From Epiperipatus broadwayi (taxonomy: Eukaryota > Onychophora > Udeonychophora > Euonychophora > Peripatidae): a DNA stretch of 64,000 bases. A model generated the notes under the pieces. That model searched no databases, was not told the origin of the DNA, and was given only the letters and a program-made list of their open reading frames with translations. Location of the stretch: positions 13,882,483 through 13,946,482 of the forward strand of contig JAQFVV010012402.1 in assembly GCA_028023455.1 (NCBI GenBank), given 5' to 3'. Made by a program: the position numbers and the translations under genes. Shown here one piece after another: positions 11,346 through 24,120 of the stretch. How positions within the stretch are numbered: the stretch's first letter is position 1; every line of letters starts with the position of its first letter.

Positions 11346-13060
11346 ATGGACATTTTATTTATATTATATATAATTTTAGTTAAACATATTGAGATTATCT
11401 GTAACAAATAACAGAAATGTTTTTATTACTCTCTATAGTGTCAAATCTTTTTTTTAACTTTATATATTAATACTATTTATATGAACACAATTTATTATTT
11501 CCTATATTATACACATTTTTATAATTAGACTTATTATCTTTCTTTTCTTTTGGAACTATAGTATCATTGTAATTTGTTTCCTAAATAGCTTTACTATCTT
11601 CTATTATTTTGAAAATATTTCTGTAATTTAACAAATAACTGTTAAACAATTGCCCAGAACACTGAGGAATCAGTCCTATTTAATCATTTATTTAAATATG
11701 AATCAAGATCTTTTTCATGGAGGATGAACAAGATCAGAGGCTTAAATTTAAAGTTCAGTTCCTTTTTTGAACATTAGCAACTGTTACCATACACAAAATA
11801 AAAAATATGAATATATCTTTATTAAAACAAATGGCCAATCTCATCAGATATGTTAGTATTCAAAATATTTGTTTTTTAAAAATAACATAGCAGTATTTAA
11901 GTTCATTTATAATTAATTTAAAGTAAATATTTTATTTTCAAAAGGGAAAGTTGTGGTCATATATAATTACAAACAATAATATATTTAAATAAATCATAAA
12001 ATATTTAATATTTTTATGTAAGCAGAGACAATTATAGGTCTATTTTAATAAACTTACAAATATTTGTTTTAAAAGCTAATATGTAGCATTACTTACATTT
12101 TTTAGATATTTATTACAATTAATTCTAACATTTTTGTATGCATAACTTATTTTAAATTCACACAATTTAATAAAATAATAAACATTGTAATAAATAAATA
12201 ATAAATATGTATGTTTAAAGTAAAAAAATTTTTAAAAAAAGTAAATACTTATAAATTAATAAGTTAATGCATGTAAGTGCCATGTTTCTATTTTGCATTG
12301 ATTATTATTTTTTATTTTTTTTAGAAAAAAAAAGTTTTTATTTACTTCATATTACAGCAAGTGAAACAGAGACAAAGTTTGGTTGTTAAAAAAATAAAAC
12401 CTTTTATCTCTAAATCAGCTGACTTAAAATTTGTTACAGTTTTAAAAAATATATTTCAATAAACAAAAAAAAAAAAAGCAGGCGGAGGAGGAATTGATCC
12501 ATACTTAGTTTAATTCCACATTATTCACCATGCTTTGTGATTTTTCATGTTAGTTCTGTGATAATTAAGCAAATTATTTCCTCTATTAATAAAAATAGCT
12601 CTTTCTTTTTTTAAATTTCTCTCTTTGTATAATATTTTTATCTTATTCTAATTGAACAAAAAATCTCTTTTGTATAATAATTGATAATACTTTAAAATCT
12701 CTTTTTCAATAAATATAAACATTGACTAAATGTGATGTCCTAAATAATTTTATATATTATTTTTCTGATTTATATATATATATAATGGTCAAATATCCAA
12801 TATAAAAATAATTATTTTAAAGATCTCAATACGAGATGAAAGCCGGGTTGATAATTAAATAATTGTAAATATAATTAGTTGTTTGTTTCAATTTTATTAA
12901 GATTGATTATTATATTAATCCCGTCTTTAGTATTTTACATTAAGTTGTAATACTCCATGCAATATTATACGGTTCAGAACAAATATTTTTTATCCCTTAA
13001 TTTTTTATATATGTTATATAGGATTGAAATCCATTTTTTATATTTATAACATTGTTTGAA
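11346..13060. other. AT-rich non-coding stretch
   Basis: No gene seen apart from the dispersed repeat at about 12300-12480. Many T/A homopolymers; short (TA)n near 12773. Confidence 0.65.
12300..12480 (+). repeat. Dispersed repeat, copy 1
   Basis: Shares TTTATCTCTAAATCAGCTGAC and surrounding blocks, in the same order, with about 41480-41650. Both begin in a T-rich tract and contain a TTACAGCA segment. Function and class unknown; it looks like an old SINE or MITE. Confidence 0.5.
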
Positions 13061-13062
13061 GT

Positions 13063-13491
13063 TAAGATGTGATATGTTGGACTATTGCCATCATTTATGA
13101 GTGAATGTTGAATGTATAGAAAATTTTAAACTTTATTTAAACTTTCCAAATACAAACAACTTGTTAGTAATAACACACAAATAGACAATACAGGTTAGTA
13201 ATTACACAACGTTTCGAGTAGTATTATTCTCCACTCTTCTTCAGGTGCTGCTGGCCTATATGCACAGTGACGATATTGGCTTAGAAGTTGAACTTGCACC
13301 TTTAGATTCTTGGAATATTGAATTTAAGGCAAATGCCCGAAACATTGTGTAATTACTAACCTGTATTGTCTATTTGTGTGTTATTACTAACAAGTTGTTT
13401 GTATTTGGAAAGTTTAAGTAAAGTTTAAAATTTTTTTATACATTCAACATTTACTCATAAATGATGGCAATAGTCCAACATATCACATCTT
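13063..13491. repeat. Foldback containing a head-to-head SINE pair
   Basis: AAGATGTGATATGTTGGACT at 13063 is mirrored by its complement ending near 13491, and matching continues inward for roughly 160 bp. The arms include the 3' halves of a tRNA-derived SINE family (tail motif AAACTTTATTTAAACTTTCC on the left, complement on the right), placed with tails outward. The left SINE piece (about 13124-13327, minus strand) runs farther toward its 5' end than the right one (about 13328-13440, plus strand). The outer 60 bp of both arms, including the CAATAGTCCAACAT block, lie outside the SINE proper. Confidence 0.8.
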
Positions 13492-13953
13492 ATAATATTT
13501 CATCATTACAAACCTTTAGATAGTTCATTGTTTGAAGTTATTCATACTTTATAATGTCTAATATTTTCATTTTTATCATGTATATATATATATATATAAG
13601 CTTATAATGTTTATATATAGGAATGATTATATAAATATATAAATAAAAAAATGAAAATATTATACAGCATATGAAGGAAGTAATGTCAATAAGATATAAT
13701 ATTTCATGTATTAGAGAGTGGTAAGAAATTTTAAAAGAAATTCACATAATATTAATAATAAAAATAAATTTTAATACTATATAATGCAAAAGACAATGAT
13801 AATGGGATAAAATATATTTTGTCTTTAGCATATGTCACATATAATGTATAACTTAATGTAAATAGGATACTTAATAATACTAAAGACAAAGTAAAAGTAT
13901 AATATATAAAATTATTTGCTTTTGTAGGGCATTGTATACTGAGAAATCTTGAT

Positions 13954-14218
13954 GATTAAAACAGGAAAACCTTTCCATACAGCATAACCACTCAGTGCAA
14001 GCCAGAGTAATCAATGGATGCCAGAAGGCTTGTGCATAAAACCCTCATCTAGTGCCTACTCATCCAATATCCCCAGACTATGAGCCAGAAACTAGTCTGG
14101 AGATATTGGATGAGTAGGCACTAAATGGGGGTTTTATGCACAAGACTTCTGGCATCCATTGATTACTGTGGCTTGCACTGAGTGGCAATACTGTATGGAG
14201 AGTCTTGCCTGTTTTAAT
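13954..14218. repeat. Palindromic MITE family A, copy 1
   Basis: A near-perfect foldback of two arms of about 120 bp. The left arm runs from ATTAAAACAGG through CCACTCAGTGCAAGCC and CAATGGATGCCAGAAG to ACTCATCCAATATCCCCAGA. The right arm is the complement, ending CCTGTTTTAAT. A less exact flank (GTTATAAGCAAGCATAAGAAATGGTGATTATGTGA) recurs next to other copies. Three more copies lie at 21.3, 36.9 and 49.7 kb. Non-coding; mobilised, if at all, by a transposase elsewhere. Confidence 0.9.
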
Positions 14219-14339
14219 AACAGTTATAAGCAAGCATAAGAAATGGTGATTATGTGAAATCTAGATGACCATTGAAAAAAGAATTTAAAGAAGATAAATA
14301 AGTATATGTGAGTAACAAAACACAAAGCAAATAATGCAC

Positions 14340-15543
14340 AAATATCTTCTGTAATATGTAGGGTATATGAGCACAGACTTTCACATGACCCACCACTCTC
14401 CACACTATCTCATAACACTGATACACTATGCTGAAAAGATAAATAATCACCAATATATGTATTTCATGCTAAAACAGCAATCATCAGTTGGTCCAAATTA
14501 CCATCTCTACACATATATGCTATAAGTGCTCATATATATATTAAGATAGCCAAACCTTATACTTTAATGGACAGGCTTCAATCTACTCCACACTCCAACT
14601 CTTCAACCATCCATCCAATTGAAAATCAGATGATGGAATGCTCAAAGGCCATCATGACACCGAGATTCTTGTCACACCCATGTTGACCTAAGGTCAATCT
14701 GACCCCTCATGTACAGAGCAGAATCCATTTAATACATATACAAGGGATGGGCAGACATCTCTATTATGAAATAACTTAAACACACAGGCTTATTATATAC
14801 CTGCATTTACATATGTAATATATAGGGTATATGAGAACAGACTTTCACACGACCCACCACTCTCCACACTATCTCACAACACTGATATACTTGAACACAT
14901 ATATTGGTGATTATTTATTTTTTCATTATATATGTGTTCAAGTATATCAGTGTTATGAGATAGTGTGGAGAGTGGTGGGTCATGTGAAAGTCTGTGCTCA
15001 TATACACTATATATTACATATATAAACACAGGTATATAATAAGCCTGTGTGTTTAAGTTATTTCATAATAGAGATGTCTGCCCATCCCTTGTATATGTAT
15101 TAAATGGATTATGTCCTGTACACGAGGGGTCAGATTGACTTTAGGTCAACATGGTGTGACAAGAATCTCGGCCTCAGTGTGGCCTTTGAGCATTCCATCA
15201 GATTTTCAATTGGATGGACGGTTAAAGAGTTGGGGTGTAAAGTAGATTGAAGCCTGTCCATTAAAGTATAAGGTTTGGCTATCTTAATATATATCTGAGC
15301 AATTATAGCATATATGTGTAGAGATGATAATCTGAACCAACTGATGATTGCTGGTTTAGCATGAAATACATATATTGGTGATTATTTATCTTTTCAACAT
15401 ATATGTGTTCAAGTGTATCAGTGTTATGAGATAGTGTGGAGAGTGGTGGAGAGTGTGAAAGTCTGTGCTCATATACCCTATATATTATATATATAAACAC
15501 AGGTATATAATAAGCCTATGTGTTTAAGTTAAATATCTTCTGT
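14340..15543. mobile_element. 1.2-kb nested foldback with 13-bp flanking duplication
   Basis: AAATATCTTCTGT stands at 14340-14352 and again, in the same orientation, at 15531-15543, as expected of a target-site duplication. The enclosed 1178 bp is a large palindrome centred near 14925. Blocks such as CCACCACTCTCCACACTATC (left, twice) are mirrored as GATAGTGTGGAGAGTGGTGG (right, twice), and a GGTCAATCTGACCCCTCATG block on the left is mirrored near 15125-15150. The repeated outer and inner blocks show nesting of two hairpins. No open frame is convincing. A related, more diverged palindrome lies at 38545-39335. Confidence 0.85.
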
Positions 15544-15834
15544 GTAAATATTTTGAATTGAAATGTTATGTTTGTTTGTAATATGACTAAAAGAAAAATA
15601 CAAGATAAAGAGAATATTAATAAAAAATAAATAAATAAAAGCTATTTTTACTAATAGAAGAAATAATTATCTTATTGGACAAAGTGATAATATAAAAATT
15701 TATGAAACATTGGAAACGACATGAAATAATTTATATGAACTAATGTATTCATTTAAAAATTCTATGCAATTGATAAAGATTATGATACAATAAATGCTGC
15801 TACAATTTATTATTTAAAAGTTAAATGATAGTGT

Positions 15835-15885
15835 GATTTATTTATTAATCACACACACACACATATATATATATAACACTGTCTA
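15835..15885. repeat. CA/TA microsatellite
   Basis: A short (CA)n run followed by (TA)n. It separates the 14-15-kb foldback region from the Penelope-like remnants that begin near 15950. Confidence 0.8.
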
Positions 15886-15949
15886 ATGCTATATTAGTAA
15901 TTATAATCAAAATAAAATAAAATAGCATTAAAAATATTACATTCTAATT

Positions 15950-16460
15950 TTATAAAATTTTCTTCATCGTGCTTATAGTTTCACTTATTAAACAAGTAAT
16001 CTTCTCAAGTGAAAACTACAATCAAAATTAATAAATATATACACATATATAACTATTCATAACTTAAAGACAATTTCCAACCACTCCAACTATTAAATTG
16101 AATTGGTAGACTCAGTCCCAAAATGATTAATAAAAAAGCCTTTAAGTTTTTATTTTTTTTATTTCGGAGTCTGAAATCATCAATTTGAAGAGAAATTATT
16201 TTAATGATTAGAGCTGATTGAAAATTGTCTTTGAATAATGGATAGTTATGTGAGTTATATTTGTTGATTTTGTTTAGATTGTGGTGAAGAAAGCTTTGTA
16301 CATTTTGATTTTGTTAATACTTTTATTTCGATTTTATTTTAATATAAACTATAAGTTATACAAATGTTATTGTAATTACTAGGTCATGTGATTTTAACTA
16401 GAATGGTTAATTTTAATTGACAGTTACCTAGTTACATTGTAGATAAAGCTTTGCTCCAGA
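15950..16460 (-). mobile_element. Decayed Penelope-like 3' end with short foldback
   Basis: GTTTCACTTATTAAACAAGT then CTTCTCAAGTGAAAACTAC matches the minus-strand 3' tail of the Penelope-like arms at 16.6 and 33.2 kb. Farther in, AACTATTCATAACTTAAAGACAATTT (about 16050) is mirrored by AATTGTCTTTGAATAATGGATAGTTA (about 16222-16250), so this is again an inverted arrangement. No intact frame remains. Confidence 0.55.
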
Positions 16461-16599
16461 TTATTACGCGAGAAATTCATATGATATTTGAATGTTTACA
16501 GCTTTATATATACTGTATATAAAATTAAATACGGCCGAATATTATACTACTACTAATAAATAAAATTGAAAATCATATTTCATTAAAATATTAGCTAAT

Positions 16600-17530
16600 T
16601 ATATATACTAAAATTCTCTCATGACTATGGTTTCATCTATTAACAAATAGACTTTTCAAGTGAAAATCAACTAGATATAAACCACACATATATATATAAC
16701 AAAAATAGCCTTTCCATAAATCATTTCAAAAAACCCTCACCTTTAATATCAAAGAAAGTTTTAGTCTTAGGTTCAGTAAAATTTATCAACGGTTTTTTTA
16801 ATCTTTCCTTTTTAATTCAATTTTTTTTTTCAAAAAAGATAACCTCTGCATTATCAAATAATATTTTATGATTGGTATTCTGTTCATGAATATACAAAGC
16901 TCAGGTATAATTCCTATTTTAAACTCTACTCTTAACTCTTTCATTAAGACTTAATTTATTTTGACCTATATAAATTTTATAAAACAGCAAAAAATCTTAT
17001 AAATTATACCATTTAACATCAATTTATAGATTGGCTTATAAGAAAAATAATTTCTTGTGTGATATAAATGTTGTTTAGAAGAAAAACCTTAAGTTTATTA
17101 TTAAATAATCCAAAATAGTTGCTTGATTGGTGAATGTATTTCTGGTGTAGTTTAAAAGCTAAAATCCATAAGAGAAGAGTTAAAATCAGATAGAACTCAG
17201 CTCTGTATATCCATAAACTGAATATAGGTTATAAAATATTATTTGATAATGCAGAGAGCATTTTTTATGAAAAAAAAATTAAAAAACTCTATTGATGAAT
17301 CTTCTTGAATCTGGGGCCATTAATCTCATAAAAACTTCCTTCAATATTAAAGATGGGTGGTGGTTTTAAGTGATTTATTGGAAAGCTATTTTTGTTTTAT
17401 ATATATACACATACATGTGTGTGTGCAGTTTGTATCCAGCTATTTTTTACTTGAGAATGTCTATTTGTTAATAGATAAAATAATGATCGTGAGAAAAATT
17501 GAATATAAATTTGTTTTTATTAGTACTTTA
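16600..17530. mobile_element. Head-to-head inverted pair of Penelope-like 3' ends
   Basis: The left arm (16600-16950, minus strand) and right arm (17150-17530, plus strand) are reverse complements of each other. Translated outward from the centre, each gives a stretch like KILFDNAE-x-IF-x-EK followed by PLI and FDIK or SILK. This matches the C-terminal part of the GIY-YIG domain of Penelope-like elements, then a shared tail with CTTGAGAA(G/T)GTCTATTTGTT. The 5' truncated sides meet in the middle near 17050. Frames are broken on both sides. The arrangement repeats that of the 9.7-11.3-kb pair. Confidence 0.7.
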
Positions 17531-17546
17531 ATATTGTGACTTTCTA

Positions 17547-17612
17547 TTATATATATATATATATATATATATTGTAATGGTATTTTATATATATATATAT
17601 ATATATATTGTA
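17547..17612. repeat. Duplicated (TA)n microsatellite
   Basis: Two (TA)n tracts, each followed by the same ATTGTAATGGTATTTT segment, indicate local duplication. Confidence 0.9.
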
Positions 17613-17689
17613 ATGGTATTTTTGCCATGGTGCAGGTGTTTATACCCACAATAAAAGATCTATAATAGTATATTCATTATGTACCACAC

Positions 17690-19490
17690 ATTTTGATTCA
17701 AGTAAATATGAAAGTTGAATGACTAATAAAATTCAAATAAAAATGCTTGTACCAATATATATAATAACACTAAACAATGTAATGATAATGATGTATAATC
17801 TCAGTACAAGTCCTCCCAAAAGTATTTTATTTGTTTTTCAGTTTTAAATAAAACTCAAATGCACCAACCTTCTAAAAAAAGTTTACTTTTGAAAAACTTT
17901 TAAAGAAATGATCATTATCACTTACAAATTATCATTGCCAATCCCACAACTTCCTAAGTAAATTGCATGATTTCTCAGCATTGTGGAAATTAACTAACAT
18001 ATGTGTGTTAAAAGCATAATGTTTGGATTGAATTACAAACATAAACTAAATGAATTAAAAAAAATAACTTGACAATTTATTAACATTGAATGAATAAAAC
18101 TATTGCATATATACTATACAAAAATATTAAATATCATAGTAATAAAATATTTTAAATTTACATTTAAGGCTTTATAATGATAAGATTTTCCATGTTAAAT
18201 ATTTAAACAGTCACAAAACATGGTTTTCTGCAGCTATCCTTCTTTTAATATATTTCTGGTTGTCTTCTTTAATTTCTCCAAAGATGGTCATTTTTTTTCT
18301 TTGGGACTTTTGATGTTAGAGAAAAAAAATATAGAATTAGTGACATTATAATATTAGTGATGTTGAGTAGCATTGTCATTTATCTCTTCATGTCATTATT
18401 ATGGCAGGTATTGGTTTTGGAAAATTTCAGCATTAGTTTCTGGATCTAGCTGCATTATCTGGGTATTTAGGTGGGTGTGGTTTTTCTGTTGCCTAGCCAC
18501 ACTTGTAAATAGTCTTCTGCTAGATAAAGTCATCATACTGGCTGTTATATGTGGAGTGTTAAAAAATACTTTAAAAATCAATCAGAAAATATAGCTATCC
18601 AAATTATAGTGGAAAATATTCTTATCCAATGGTTGTCTCTTTCCTTAGCATGGATCATTGTGACATGGCATCAAAAGTAGACTTGATTGGAATGCAAAGC
18701 AATATGGAATCTGAATGCCTAGTTGATTGTTTCAGACATATTTATACCTACTAGATGTTATTCAAACAAAATATATGCATTATCTGCTAGGAAAAATCTG
18801 ACCATTGCATCATTATGTTTTTTGAAAAACATTTTCTTTATTCTCCTCCAAACATGTGGAAACAAATTTATAACCATTATTATATTTTATATACATAACA
18901 AATGAAAACAAAGTTTTTCTTTTCTCTCTTTATTTACATTTGTTAACATAGGAAAAAAAATCTATTGCCAACCTTTAATTGTAGTTCAACAATTTACCTA
19001 TTTTCATTAATTCCAAAATTTTAATATCAGATTTAAATTCATCATCAGATTTACTATGTAGTTCAACAATTTACCTATTTTCATTAATTCCAAAATTTTA
19101 ATATCAGATTTAAATTCATCATCAGATTTACTATGTAGTTTAATAATTTACCTATTTTCATTAATTCCAAAATTTTAATATCAGATTTAAATTCATCATC
19201 AGATTTACTATAAAAATGGTTAAGTTGTTTAATTAAAACTTTTATTTGAAAGACAGATTAAACAAGGTCATTATTTTAAATTTTTATAAACTATGCAATT
19301 CAAAATTCTTGTGCATATCCAAAGCATTTTTCTTTCTTCTTTTACAGCAACTTATCATTATTATTTCACCTTTATTACCAAACAGTTTTATATATTTATT
19401 ATGCATAAATTGATTTTTCTTTCAACTTTTTTATGCATTCTAAATATTCAATATTTAATTTTGATAACAAATATTTATTAAACAATTTGT
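17690..19490 (+). repeat. Dispersed 1.8-kb repeat of unknown class, copy 1
   Basis: This region is collinear with 22250-23880. Shared blocks in order include AAATATGAAAGTTGAATG, GTATTTTATTTGTTTTTCAG, TTACTTTTGAAA, TAACTTGACAATTTATTAACATT, TTTCTGGATCT and AACTATGCAATTCAAAATTCTT. No reading frame is preserved in both copies and no terminal repeats are obvious, so the element class is unknown. It contains a three-copy 77-bp tandem expansion that the other copy lacks. Confidence 0.8.
18981..19211. repeat. 77-bp tandem repeat, three copies
   Basis: Units begin at 18981, 19058 and 19135 with GTAGTT(C/T)AA(C/T)AATTTACC and are almost identical. The corresponding place in the second copy of the surrounding repeat (near 23530-23605) has just one diverged unit, so the triplication is local and recent. 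Confidence 0.95.
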
Positions 19491-21270
19491 TGTAGTTACA
19501 AATTTCTTCCCTTTAATATGAGACAATGGAACAGTGTAACTTTTCCTTTCTCTAATTATTTCTGCATTTCAGGATTTTCATAAATGGTATTTTATAAAAT
19601 ACATATGTCTATAATGTGCAGAAATTTTCTTGACATTTGATGATATAAAGAATGCATGATTTTAACCCTAGAGTCTATACAAATTTCATTATAGGACATT
19701 AAGATGTATGATGAAGCATGGGTATTAGAAGGATTATCTCAGTTTGACTTCTGTCAAGCTACTCACAACATATCAAAATAAAATATAAGCCTTGCTTCCT
19801 TTTGACTCTTCAATGCTTCTAAATTTGACATTAACTCAATCCACTCTTTTCTTTTCAACCTTACAAATGGGTGAGTAAACAACTCGAGAAAAAAATGTTG
19901 GGGCAGCACCAGTGATAATATACATTTCAATTGTCATATAATAACATAGTTTCTCATGTAGATGACCAAATCCCAATATACCACTAGAAATAAAACCTAG
20001 CCAAGCAAACGATAAACACATTTTCCCCATCCTCTGCAGAAATCAATTTAATATTATGGTTATATCTTTCATAGTTATTTCCAACATTTAAATTATTAAT
20101 TTTTTTTTTTAATATCAATAGCAATCATTCTTGCTTTCTAGCAAGTTGTAATTTCTCTTTTTAGTAATTTTAATGTTACTTTCAGGATTGTCATATATTT
20201 TAACTTTTGAAAACATTACAAGTAATTTTCTTTCTCCTTAAAACATTTTCATTTTAACAAATCCAGGGTCACAGAGAATAAGCAATCTTTTATTTTTTTA
20301 AAATTAAATTTTACATCTTTCCCATTTTTTTAGTAGTGGAGATATGTTGAAATGATTCAAAAATAATGTTCTCTTCATTATGAAGTGCATCTTTTACTTT
20401 CTTTTTTCTCTTTTTACCATTTTCTTTTTCATTACACACACACTGGCAGTGGATCTTAACAATTTGTCAAAAATAATCCACTGATTCAAACTCAGAATAC
20501 TACTAGTGTTTCACTCTTTTTATATTGTTTAGCCTTTTTCTTTTGTAGGCTTTATAACATTGAACCCTAATTTTCTTCATGTATTCTTCTTCATCATTCT
20601 TTTTTTTAATATTTCAGCAGTAGAATTCATCTTTTTGCTTAAAGGAAAAAAACTCAAAAGATTCTTTAAACAACAAACTGTTATTCACCTGCAAAATTCT
20701 TAGTTTTGTTACTATTAAAATTATCTTCTATTTTACTATTTGTTTTCTTTGATCCTTTAATTTGGATTTTTTCTTCAATAGCATCATTATAAAAGTTTCA
20801 TTCTTTTTAAATCTTATATTTCAGATTCTGAAACTAAATTCAAACCCTTATTTATTTCAATTATTTCTTCCAGTTTTCTAATCTTTCTACTATACTTTGC
20901 ACACTTTCCTACAATTTATTTTCACTAGATTCAACGAATGCTTGAATCATTTTCTCTAAATTACTATGTATAGTTTTTTGTACTACATTTTTTTAAATAT
21001 TTCTTGATGCATTTCTTTAAATTTACCACATTTTTTTTCACCTTTCTTCAATTTCTAAATGCACTTCTTTTTTTTCCCAACATTTTCTGATTTCTTTGTT
21101 GTGTTCTTCAATTTTTTTTTTGTTTTTCTTCATTTTTTGAATGCATTTCTTCAACTTTTGAATGAATTTATTTTAATTTTTTTTTTATAAATGCATACAG
21201 CATTTCATTATTAAATGTATCTTGTTTTTGTCCTAAGGTCTTTTGTACTGTTGGAATAGCTTATTGCACA
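19491..21270 (-). other. T-rich sequence, possible decayed Lys/Glu-rich coding remnant
   Basis: There is no intact gene. Read on the minus strand, about 21200 down to 20200 gives interrupted stretches rich in Lys and Glu, for example around NEEKQKKIEEHNKEIRK near 21100. These could be the coiled-coil part of a dead retroelement protein. The composition alone (poly-A/G-rich on that strand) could also produce this, so I do not assign it. Confidence 0.25.
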
Positions 21271-21282
21271 ATTGACTTTGAT

Positions 21283-21610
21283 GTGGATGGATTACATGAT
21301 CATCATTTCTTATGTTTGTTCATAACTGTTATTAAAACAGGCAAAACTCTCCATACAGTAGTGCCACTCAGTGCATGCCAGAGTAATCAATGGATGCCAG
21401 AAGGCTTGTGCATAAAATCCCTATTTATTGCCTACTCATCCAATATCCCCAAACTAGTTTCTAGCTTGTGGCCTTTGTCAGTCTGGGGATATTGAATGAG
21501 CAGGCAGTAGATATGGATTTTATGCACAAGCCTTCTGGTATCCATTGATCTCTCTGGCTTGCACTGAGTGGTGCTACTGTATGGAGAGTTTTTCCTGTTT
21601 TAATGTTGAT
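21283..21610. repeat. Palindromic MITE family A, copy 2
   Basis: Foldback with arms 21340-21460 and 21480-21601. The left arm contains CCAGAGTAATCAATGGATGCCAGAAG; the right arm carries the complement with a few changes. The flanking ATGATCATCATTTCTTATG segment at 21296 matches in reverse the flank seen after copy 1, so the full element is somewhat longer than the perfect arms. Non-coding. Confidence 0.9.
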
Positions 21611-22249
21611 GGATCTATATTTAATTGTACCTGCATCCTTTTTGTTTCTGAACATGTTATCATTTATATACAAAAGTAAATGTTCTACTATATTCATGTC
21701 TTATTCTCTTTTTTTGCAGATTTATAAAGTTAAATATGTTTTAATTTATATTCTATCATTGAATAAACACACACCAGTCTCAACCTTTTATATACAATAT
21801 TTCCAAAATAACATATCTCTGCTTAAATGTTTATTTTTATTATTTTTTTAATATATACTTCTGATTATTAAATATTACTTTGCCTACCTAGACACAATTT
21901 GCTGTTTATATAAAATATTAGTATATACATTTTTTTAAAATGCTAATCTTATTTCTCAATCCAAATATTTATTGCATTATACTTATTTATTATATACCAC
22001 AATAAGCTAAAGTTATTCATGCATTAATATCCATTACATTATGTGACTGTATGAAACTTAAGCATAAGAAAGGGAATGTTCAAACCCCAAAGTTGGTTGC
22101 ACAAATATGTATCTGTATAAGAGTGAAATTGAACAGAATAAAAGGGCAATTCAAACCAAAACATTGTTTGCACCAAATATATAATATTTTTTTCATAGTA
22201 GAGGGGCTTGAAGCCAGAACCAAAAATATATAATATCTTCAATATGTAT
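21611..22249. other. AT-rich non-coding stretch
   Basis: I see only short open frames of biased composition and no motif, repeat or RNA gene. Confidence 0.6.
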
Positions 22250-23880
22250 TGTAAACTTTGATTCAAATAAATATGAAAGTTGAATGGTTAATAAAGTTCA
22301 AATAAAAATGCTTCACTTCAAATATATATAATATTAACTAATGTCATGATGATGATTTATAACTTTAGTAAAAAGCTCCCCCAAAGGTATTTTATTTGTT
22401 TTTCAGTTCCAATAAAAATGAAACTCAAAGTCACCAAACCTTCTAAAAAGAAAGTTTACTTTTGAAATCCTTTTGAAAAAATGATTATCATCAATTACAA
22501 ATTATCACCACTATCCCTGCATGTTCCCCAATGGATTGCATGATTTCTCAGAATTGTGGATATTAATTAAATTAAATTATGTATTAAAAGTATAATGTTT
22601 GGATTGAGTTACAAAACCAAACTAAATGGATTAATAAAAAAATAACTTGACAATTTATTAACATTTAAATAAAACTGTTGTGTATATACTATACAAAATA
22701 TTAAATATCATAGTAGTGAAACATATTTTTAATTTAGGTTTAAGGTCTTATAATATTGATAATGATATGATCTTCCATGTTAAATATTTAAACAGTCACA
22801 AACAATGTATCATTCTTTTAATATATTTCTGGTTATCTTTAATTCCTCCAAAGATGGAGCTGTTGATATTAGAGAGGAAACATGGCAGCATTGGTGATGT
22901 TCTCTAATGTTTAGTATCAGTGGGTCTTGGATAGTTCTTATGGTATTGTCCATTCATTTCTTTTATGGCATTATTATAGCAGGCACTACTGGTTTTGGCA
23001 AACTTCAGTGTTAGTTTCTGGATCTGACTCCTTAGGATGGTGTGATTTTTATGTTGACTAGCCACACATTATAGTCTTCTGCTAAATACAGTCATCATAC
23101 TGGTTATTTTATGTGAAGTATTGAAAAATACTTTTAAAAAGTCAGAAAATACAGCTATTCAAGTTACATTGGAAAAACTCTTTTAACTAGTACATATTTC
23201 TTTCCTATGGCTTTAAAAATAGACTGGATTGGAAAGCAAAGCAATATGAAATCAGAATGTCTTGTTTCAAACCTATTTATACTTATTTGATGTTGTTCAA
23301 ACAATGTATACATCATCAGCTAGGGGAAATCTGATCTTTGTGTCATTAGAACAACATATTTTTTGAAATGTATATTTCTTCACTCTTTTCCAAACATGTT
23401 GTGACTATAAATTCACAGCTAATACTATATTTTGATATATAAATAAATGAAAAAAAGTTTTTATTTTCTCTCTTTGTTTATATTTGTTAACATAGGAAGA
23501 AAGAAAATTCATTTCTGACCTTTAATTATAGTTCAATAATTTATCTATTCTTATTAATTTCAAAATTTTAATATTAGATTCAAATCTGCCATCAGATTTA
23601 AAAATGGAGAAGTTGTTTAATTAAAACTTTCATTAAAAGGAAGATTAAACAAGGTTTGAAATGCTTTAAATTTTTCTAAACTATGCAATTCAAAATTCTT
23701 TCACATATTAAAAGCATTTTTTGCTTCCTTTACAACAATTTATCATTAATATTTCACCTTTACTACAAAACAATTTTATACAATATTTAATAATATGCAT
23801 AAATTAACCTTTCTTTCAATTTTTTAGGCACTTTAAATATTCACTACTCAATTTTGATTACGAGTATTTATTAAGAAATT
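22250..23880 (+). repeat. Dispersed 1.6-kb repeat of unknown class, copy 2
   Basis: Direct, collinear, diverged match to 17690-19490 (see the shared blocks listed there). It lacks the 77-bp expansion and has several smaller indels. The paired copies bracket MITE family A copy 2. Confidence 0.8.
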
Positions 23881-24120
23881 TTTTTTCTTCATGCAGCTTT
23901 GTAATATAACCACATTTGAGCTGCTGTTACATTTGTTACAGTTACAATATATGATATAATTTTGTAATTAGTAAATCTGCAACATGATACATCAATCAAA
24001 TTTTCATTTGTCCTTTTGTGAAAGATAAAAGGTTGTGATTGATTTTGTTTCACAATTATGTACTAGTGGACATGTTGGACATCAGTCATTCAAAAATTGA
24101 ATAATTAAATCCCATATATC

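Noticed and set aside
17461-17649. Open frame with Ile/Tyr repeats
   Set aside because: Again translated (TA)n sequence next to a Penelope-like tail.
18373-18594. Trp/Cys-containing small open frame in the dispersed repeat
   Set aside because: The second copy of the repeat at about 22960-23150 has lost the frame, so there is no sign of selection.
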